From contig NZ_VENP01000004.1 of NCBI RefSeq assembly GCF_006351005.1, positions 1 through 64,000 on the forward strand: a stretch of DNA of 64,000 nt, given 5' to 3'. Shown piece after piece: positions 59,590-64,000 of the stretch. The position numbers and the translations under genes are program-made. The notes below the pieces were generated by a model. That model saw nothing but the letters and a program-made list of their open reading frames with translations, did not search any database and was not told where the DNA came from. Source of the DNA: Miniimonas arenae (GTDB lineage Bacteria > Actinomycetota > Actinomycetes > Actinomycetales > Beutenbergiaceae). How positions within the stretch are numbered: the first letter of the stretch is position 1; each line of letters begins with the position of its first letter.

Positions 59590-61068
59590 GTGGGAGACAA
59601 CGTGCAGGTCGTGTCGGCCGTGCTGCTCGGGCTCCTCGTGATCGCGGTCTCCGTCCTGGCGTTCCGCGTCAGCGAGCGCCAGCAGCGCCCGACGCCGCCC
59701 GCGACGACGGGCGAGGAGCTCGACGGCGACCTCGTCCGCCTGCTCTCGGTGCTGCGGACCGCGTCGGTCGTGCTGGACGCCGAGGACGCCGTCGTGCGCG
59801 CGACCCCGTCGGCCTACGCGCTCGGACTCGCCCGCGGCGGACACCTCGTGCACCCCGAGCTCGTGGAGCTCGTGACGGAGGCGCGCCGCGAGGGCGGGAT
59901 CCGGCAGGTGCAGCTCACGCTGCCGCGCGGCCCGGTCGCCGGCGCCGGGCGCCTCATCCTGCACGCCCAGATCGCCGCGCTGAGTGGGCAGCGGGTGCTG
60001 CTGCTCGCCGAGGACCGCACGGCCGCCGTGCGGCTGGACGAGGTGCGTCGGGACTTCGTCGCGAACGTCTCGCACGAGCTCAAGACCCCGGTGGGCGCCA
60101 TCGCGCTGCTCGCCGAGACGCTCGAGGACGCCGCGGACGAGCCCGACGTCGTCCGGGAGTTCTCGCGTCGGCTCGCCCAGGAGGCGCGCCGGTTGAGCGC
60201 CCTGGTCCAGGACATCATCGATCTCTCCCGGGTGCAGGACGCCGACGCGCTGCTGGACTCGCGCGTCGTCGACGTCGACGCCGTGGTGACCGAGGCCGTC
60301 TCGCGCAACGAGGTCGAGGCGCGCGCCCGCGACATCGCGATCGCCGCGCCCGGCGGCAGCGGCCTGCAGGTGTTCGGCGACGAGGCCCTGCTGGTGACGG
60401 CCGTGCGCAACCTCGTCGACAACGCCCTGCGCTACTCCGACGGCGGGACCCGGGTCACGGTCGCGGCACGCTCGGGCCGGGACGGGCTCGTGGAGATCGC
60501 CGTGATCGACCAGGGCATCGGGATCGACGCCGATCTCCTGCCGCGCGTCTTCGAGCGCTTCTACCGGGTCGACGCCGCCCGCTCGCGCCAGACCGGCGGT
60601 ACCGGGCTCGGGCTCGCGATCGTCAAGCACGTCGCGGCTGACCACGGCGGCGAGGTCACCGTGTGGTCGCAGCCGGGCCGTGGATCCACCTTCACGTTGC
60701 GCCTGCCCAGCGCCGACTCTCCCACCAGTGACTCAGCCGCCGCCGCCCCCGCCGCGCCGGCCGCCGCAGCGCCGGCCGCCGCAGCGCCGGCCGCCGCAGC
60801 ACCGGCGGCCGCAGCGGCGGGCTCTGCAGGACCAGGCTCTGCAGGGCCAGGTTCTGCCGCGCCGGCGGCCGCGCCGGAGAACGGCCCCGCCCCCGGCGCC
60901 GGTCCCGGATCGGGCGCCCGCAACGCCGCCGCGAGCACCGGTGGCGCCACGCGCGCCTCGGGCGCGAGCACCTCGACCCGCGGCGAGCGCCGCACCGACA
61001 CCCTGACCACCCCCCGTCCGGAGAGCACCTCCGGCGGACCGGCCGCACCCACCGGAGGAACCGCGTGA
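59590..61068 (+). CDS. senX3: Phosphate-sensing histidine kinase SenX3
   Basis: A 492-residue kinase. One N-terminal helix (AVLLGLLVIAVSVLAFRV), a PAS-like domain (LSVLRTASVVLDAEDAVVRA), then the phosphoacceptor His162 in FVANVSHELKTPVGAIALLA, and ATP-binding boxes VRNLVDNALRYSDG and GGTGLGLAIVKHVAADHGG. After residue 380 there is a 110-residue Ala/Pro/Gly tail from a 15-bp repeat (APAAA units) that mycobacterial SenX3 lacks. It overlaps regX3 by GTGA and is divergent from phoU. Confidence 0.93.
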   Translation: MGDNVQVVSAVLLGLLVIAVSVLAFRVSERQQRPTPPATTGEELDGDLVRLLSVLRTASVVLDAEDAVVRATPSAYALGLARGGHLVHPELVELVTEARREGGIRQVQLTLPRGPVAGAGRLILHAQIAALSGQRVLLLAEDRTAAVRLDEVRRDFVANVSHELKTPVGAIALLAETLEDAADEPDVVREFSRRLAQEARRLSALVQDIIDLSRVQDADALLDSRVVDVDAVVTEAVSRNEVEARARDIAIAAPGGSGLQVFGDEALLVTAVRNLVDNALRYSDGGTRVTVAARSGRDGLVEIAVIDQGIGIDADLLPRVFERFYRVDAARSRQTGGTGLGLAIVKHVAADHGGEVTVWSQPGRGSTFTLRLPSADSPTSDSAAAAPAAPAAAAPAAAAPAAAAPAAAAAGSAGPGSAGPGSAAPAAAPENGPAPGAGPGSGARNAAASTGGATRASGASTSTRGERRTDTLTTPRPESTSGGPAAPTGGTA

Positions 61069-61769
61069 CCCGCATCCTGATCGTCGAGGACGAGGAGTCC
61101 TACCGCGCCCCCCTGGCGTACCGCCTCGAGAAGGAGGGGTTCGAGGTGCTCCAGGCCGAGACCGGTCCGGACGCGGTGGCGGTCTTCGACGCCGAGGGGG
61201 CCGACCTCGTGCTGCTCGACCTCATGCTGCCCGGGATGGACGGCACCGAGGTGTGCCGCGAGCTGCGCCGCACGAGCGACGTGCCGGTCATCATGCTCAC
61301 GGCGAAGGACGACGAGATCGACAAGGTCGTGGGTCTCGAGCTCGGCGCCGACGACTACGTGACGAAGCCGTACTCCTACCGCGAGCTCTTGGCCCGGGTG
61401 CGCGCGGTGCTGCGCCGGCGAGGCGAGGCGGGCGCCCAGCCGCAGGCCGAGGTGACCGCCGACGTGCTCGAGGTGGGGCGCATCGCCATGGACGTGGACC
61501 GGCACGAGGTGCGCGTGGACGGCGAGGTCGTGCCGGTGCCGCTGCGCGAGTTCGAGCTCCTCGAGATGCTCCTGCGCAACGCCGACCGCGTGCTCACCCG
61601 CGGGCAGCTCATCGACCGGATCTGGGGCGCGAACTACGTGGGCGACACCAAGACGCTGGACGTGCACGTGAAGCGCCTGCGGGCGAAGGTCGAGCGCGAC
61701 CCGGGCGTGCCCGAGGCGATCGTCACGGTGCGCGGGCTGGGCTACAAGCTGGTCTCACCCGCGCGCTGA
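61065..61769 (+). CDS. regX3: Phosphate response regulator RegX3
   Basis: A 234-residue OmpR-family regulator. TRILIVEDEESYRAPLAYRL begins the receiver; Asp52 (LVLLDLMLPGMDG) is the phosphorylation site, and DDYVTKPYSYRELLARV is conserved. The winged helix includes LREFELLEMLLRNADRVLTR and TLDVHVKRLRAKVERDP. It should bind the PHO box upstream of senX3 and phoU. No transporter genes of the Pst system lie in this window. Confidence 0.94.
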   Translation: MTRILIVEDEESYRAPLAYRLEKEGFEVLQAETGPDAVAVFDAEGADLVLLDLMLPGMDGTEVCRELRRTSDVPVIMLTAKDDEIDKVVGLELGADDYVTKPYSYRELLARVRAVLRRRGEAGAQPQAEVTADVLEVGRIAMDVDRHEVRVDGEVVPVPLREFELLEMLLRNADRVLTRGQLIDRIWGANYVGDTKTLDVHVKRLRAKVERDPGVPEAIVTVRGLGYKLVSPAR

Positions 61770-61896
61770 GGCGCGCTGGGCTGCGCTGAGTCTCGCCGGC
61801 CTCGTCGTCCGGCGCACGGCGCCGCCGGGATCCGCCGCACCGACCCGGCCCGACGGCGCACCCCGCGGCGCGCTCGGACGTCACCTCACGCGCGCC

Positions 61897-62355
61897 TCAC
61901 GGCACGAGGTCGGCGTACTCCGCGAGGGTCCCGTCGAGCACGGGCACGGCGATCGACTGCGTGCCGAGGCCGGGCGTGTCGAACGTCATGTCGACGACGG
62001 CGCCGGGCTGCACGGGGACGTCGGCGAGGACGACGTCCTCGCCGCTGGTCGGGTCGAGCAGGACGGTCTCGCCCGCGGGCACGGTGACCCGGGTCGTGTC
62101 GCCGTCGGTGAACCCGAACGTGATCTGCGCGTCCTCGGTGCCGTTGTTGGTGAGGCCGCCGACCACGCGGGCGTCCCCGCCCACCGCGTCGGCGATCACG
62201 AGAATGTTCTCGCCCTTGACGGAGGCGTTCTCGCCCCAGCGCAGCTGCACGCCGTCGGACGACGCGTAGGGCTCGTCGGTGAGGACCGGTGAGCAGGCCG
62301 TGAGCGCGGCGACGGCGAGGAGTGCGCCGGCGGCACGGGTGACGGTGCGGGACAT
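61897..62355 (-). CDS. Predicted lipoprotein of unknown function
   Basis: A 152-residue exported protein with lipobox LTAC at residues 19-22 (MSRTVTRAAGALLAVAALTA). The mature domain is beta-rich, with NNGTEDAQITFGFTDGDTTR and VPAGETVLLDPTSGEDVV, like an immunoglobulin-type fold; no named family is recognised. ATG 62355 has GGAGGATGC just upstream. It is divergent from carD with a 297-base gap. Confidence 0.78.
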   Translation of the reverse strand: MSRTVTRAAGALLAVAALTACSPVLTDEPYASSDGVQLRWGENASVKGENILVIADAVGGDARVVGGLTNNGTEDAQITFGFTDGDTTRVTVPAGETVLLDPTSGEDVVLADVPVQPGAVVDMTFDTPGLGTQSIAVPVLDGTLAEYADLVP

Positions 62356-62620
62356 GCATCCTCCGGGAGTGCGTGAGTGGTCCCACCGTACCGACTCCGC
62401 GTCATCTCCCGCACCGGACGACGTCCCCGGCGAGCGCCCCACGAGGGCTCACGAGGAAGGGACGAGCACCCGATCGAGCAGCGACCACACCCCGACGGGC
62501 TTCGTCACGCGCCGACCCGCACCCCGACCCGAACCCGCGCGGATCCCCCTGCGCCCGCCCGCGTGGCGGTGACCTGCGCAAATGGACGGGATGTGAACAG
62601 GGTGTGCGTGAATGCCATGG

Positions 62621-62626
62621 TAGGAT
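62621..62626 (+). promoter_or_regulatory. -10 element of carD
   Basis: TAGGAT stands 26 bases before the carD ATG, giving a short leader with AAAGGGGAG as ribosome binding site. The region 62356-62620 holds no other clear signal. Confidence 0.5.
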
Positions 62627-62652
62627 TGCCTCTGGAAAGGGGAGTGCCCTAC

Positions 62653-63135
62653 ATGTCCTTCGAGGTCGGCGAGACTGTTGTTTATCCGCACCACGGTGCG
62701 GCCCTCATCGAGAAGATCTCCACTCGCGTGATGCGGGGGGAGGAGAAGGTGTATCTGACCCTTCGAGTGGCCCAGGGCGACCTCATCATCGAGGTTCCCG
62801 CCGAGAACATCGACCTCGTGGGCGTCCGCGACGTCGTGGGTCAGGACGGGCTCGACAAGGTGTTCGAGGTGCTTCGCGCCGAGTACACCGAGGAGCCCAC
62901 GAACTGGTCGCGTCGGTTCAAGGCAAATGTCGAGAAGATTGCGTCGGGTGACGTGATCAAGGTCGCCGAGGTGGTGCGCGACCTGTCCCGTCGCGACGCC
63001 GGCCGTGGCCTTTCGGCGGGGGAGAAGAGGATGCTCGCGCGTGCGCGGCAGATTCTCGTCTCCGAGCTCGCCCTCGCGAAGAAGACCGAGGAGGACAAGG
63101 CCGAGGCCATCCTCGACGAGGTCCTCGCCTCCTGA
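62653..63135 (+). CDS. carD: RNA polymerase-binding regulator CarD
   Basis: A 160-residue protein. The N-terminal RNAP-interaction (Tudor-like) domain begins [20 protein letters not shown]; the C-terminal DNA-binding helical domain contains [20 protein letters not shown] and [17 protein letters not shown], with the Trp that props open the -10 bubble. It stabilises open complexes at rRNA and many other promoters. Length and sequence match mycobacterial CarD (162 residues). Confidence 0.95.
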   Translation: MSFEVGETVVYPHHGAALIEKISTRVMRGEEKVYLTLRVAQGDLIIEVPAENIDLVGVRDVVGQDGLDKVFEVLRAEYTEEPTNWSRRFKANVEKIASGDVIKVAEVVRDLSRRDAGRGLSAGEKRMLARARQILVSELALAKKTEEDKAEAILDEVLAS

Positions 63136-63326
63136 TCGCGACTCCCGCTGTCGTCGGCGCTGGTCGGCGACGGCGGGTCGTGATCGACTCTCCTGCCGCC
63201 CCGGTGACGTCGCCGGTGTCGGAGGCTTCGCCGTCGTGCGCTGGTGTGCGAAGGAGCGCGCCGAGCGACCGCGGGCGCAACTCCGGCCGCGGCCCGTGCG
63301 GGCCGGACGCCCCGAGCGGGCGTCGG

Positions 63327-63332
63327 TAGGCT
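63327..63332 (+). promoter_or_regulatory. -10 element TAGGCT of cysS
   Basis: TAGGCT-GACCCG-GTG with 6-base spacing. The upstream gap to carD (203 bases) contains no other gene. Confidence 0.55.
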
Positions 63333-63338
63333 GACCCG

Positions 63339-64000
63339 GTGACGCTGCACCTCCACGACTCCGCTGCGCGCGCCCCGCGCGCGTTCGTGCCCCTCGAGCC
63401 CGGCCGGGTCGGGATGTACCTGTGCGGCGCCACCGTGCAGGGCGAGCCGCACGTGGGTCACCTGAGGTCCGCGCTCGCGTTCGACGTCCTCGTCCGCTGG
63501 CTGCGCCGCAGCGGCCACGACGTCACTCTCGTGCGGAACGTGACCGACGTCGACGACAAGATCCTCGCCAAGGCCGCCGCGGCCGACGTCGCGTGGTGGG
63601 CCTGGGCGTACCGGTTCGAACGCGCCTTCGACGAGGCCTACGCGGCCGTCGGCGTGCTGCCGCCCACGTACTCCCCCCGGGCGACCGGGCACGTGCCCGA
63701 GATGGTCGCGCTCATGGAGCGGCTCGTGGCGCGCGGGCACGCCTACCCGGGCGACCGCGGCAACGTGTGGTTCGACGTGCGGTCGCTGCCCGACTACGGC
63801 TCGCTCACCCACCAGGCGCTGGACAACATGCTCGCGGACCCCGATCCGGCCCCCGACAAGCGCGACCCGCACGACTTCGCGCTGTGGAAGGCGGCCAAGC
63901 CCGGCGAGCCGGCCACGGCCGCGTGGGCCACGCCGTTCGGCCCCGGCCGGCCGGGCTGGCACCTGGAGTGCTCGGCCATGGCGCACCGCTACCTGGGCGA
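63339..64000 (+). CDS. cysS: Cysteinyl-tRNA synthetase, N-terminal part
   Basis: The gene runs off the right edge; 220 codons are visible. The class I HIGH region is [19 protein letters not shown], with the zinc-binding Cys in CGATV, then [18 protein letters not shown] and [16 protein letters not shown]. Another zinc-site part, [14 protein letters not shown], is at the edge; the KMSKS loop lies outside. GTG 63339 is set by its -10 hexamer. ispD/ispF, usual between carD and cysS in related genomes, are absent. Confidence 0.95.
   Translation, partial: MTLHLHDSAARAPRAFVPLEPGRVGMYLCGATVQGEPHVGHLRSALAFDVLVRWLRRSGHDVTLVRNVTDVDDKILAKAAAADVAWWAWAYRFERAFDEAYAAVGVLPPTYSPRATGHVPEMVALMERLVARGHAYPGDRGNVWFDVRSLPDYGSLTHQALDNMLADPDPAPDKRDPHDFALWKAAKPGEPATAAWATPFGPGRPGWHLECSAMAHRYLG

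Overview
The window is GC-rich chromosomal DNA with codons ending mostly in G or C, many GTG starts and frequent 4-base start/stop overlaps. Its genes include Ku/LigD end joining, a TopA without zinc fingers but with C-terminal repeats, Lsr2, CarD, SenX3-RegX3 and a mycothiol-dependent-enzyme-like protein. This points to an actinobacterium, most likely Micrococcales and possibly a relative of Cellulomonas; the family call is inference. The gene order from 38 to 58 kb (ppa, dacB, DUF2342 protease, tilS, hpt, ftsH, fol remnants, DUF3180, DUF2520-panC, lysS, lsr2) follows the order I recall for Mycobacterium tuberculosis Rv3628 to Rv3597c. No phage, insertion sequence or CRISPR array was recognised.

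Layout. 0-5 kb: end of a Doc/ribbon-helix-helix toxin-antitoxin pair, ku-ligD, and a PAP2 phosphatase whose 3' end is repeated downstream. 5-13.7 kb: topA, a SulP transporter, an oxidoreductase, tmk, holB, a 49-residue lipoprotein, a Rossmann protein and tRNA-Thr(CGU). 13.8-18 kb: a 1361-residue protein on the minus strand, with the LQR-GN N-terminal motif of cargo and polymorphic-toxin proteins, a GHLLN-type nuclease-like segment and about 1000 residues of GHxxYWxGVxxAR repeats. 18-23 kb: two class I glutamine amidotransferases divergent from an ECF sigma factor and its probable membrane partner, then small proteins. 23-38 kb: metabolic genes (YdiJ-like dehydrogenase, hydrolase, amylosucrase, NlpC/P60 endopeptidase, metY-metX). 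38-57.7 kb: the conserved housekeeping block, with a two-component system inserted. 57.8-62 kb: gpmA and the phosphate regulon control genes phoU, senX3 and regX3 around a three-unit PHO box. 62-64 kb: carD and the start of cysS.

Points that stand out. The repeat protein is the best candidate for an undescribed system. Between ftsH and the DUF3180 gene, where folE-folP-folB-folK normally lie, there is only a fused FolB-like/FolK-like protein with the catalytic residues lost and a long acidic linker; ispD/ispF are likewise absent between carD and cysS. Many genes start with GTG or ATG exactly 6 bases after a (T/C)ANNNT hexamer, which suggests leaderless transcription as a common mode; in two cases the hexamer includes the stop codon of the gene before. 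All functions come from reading the sequence, without database searches.
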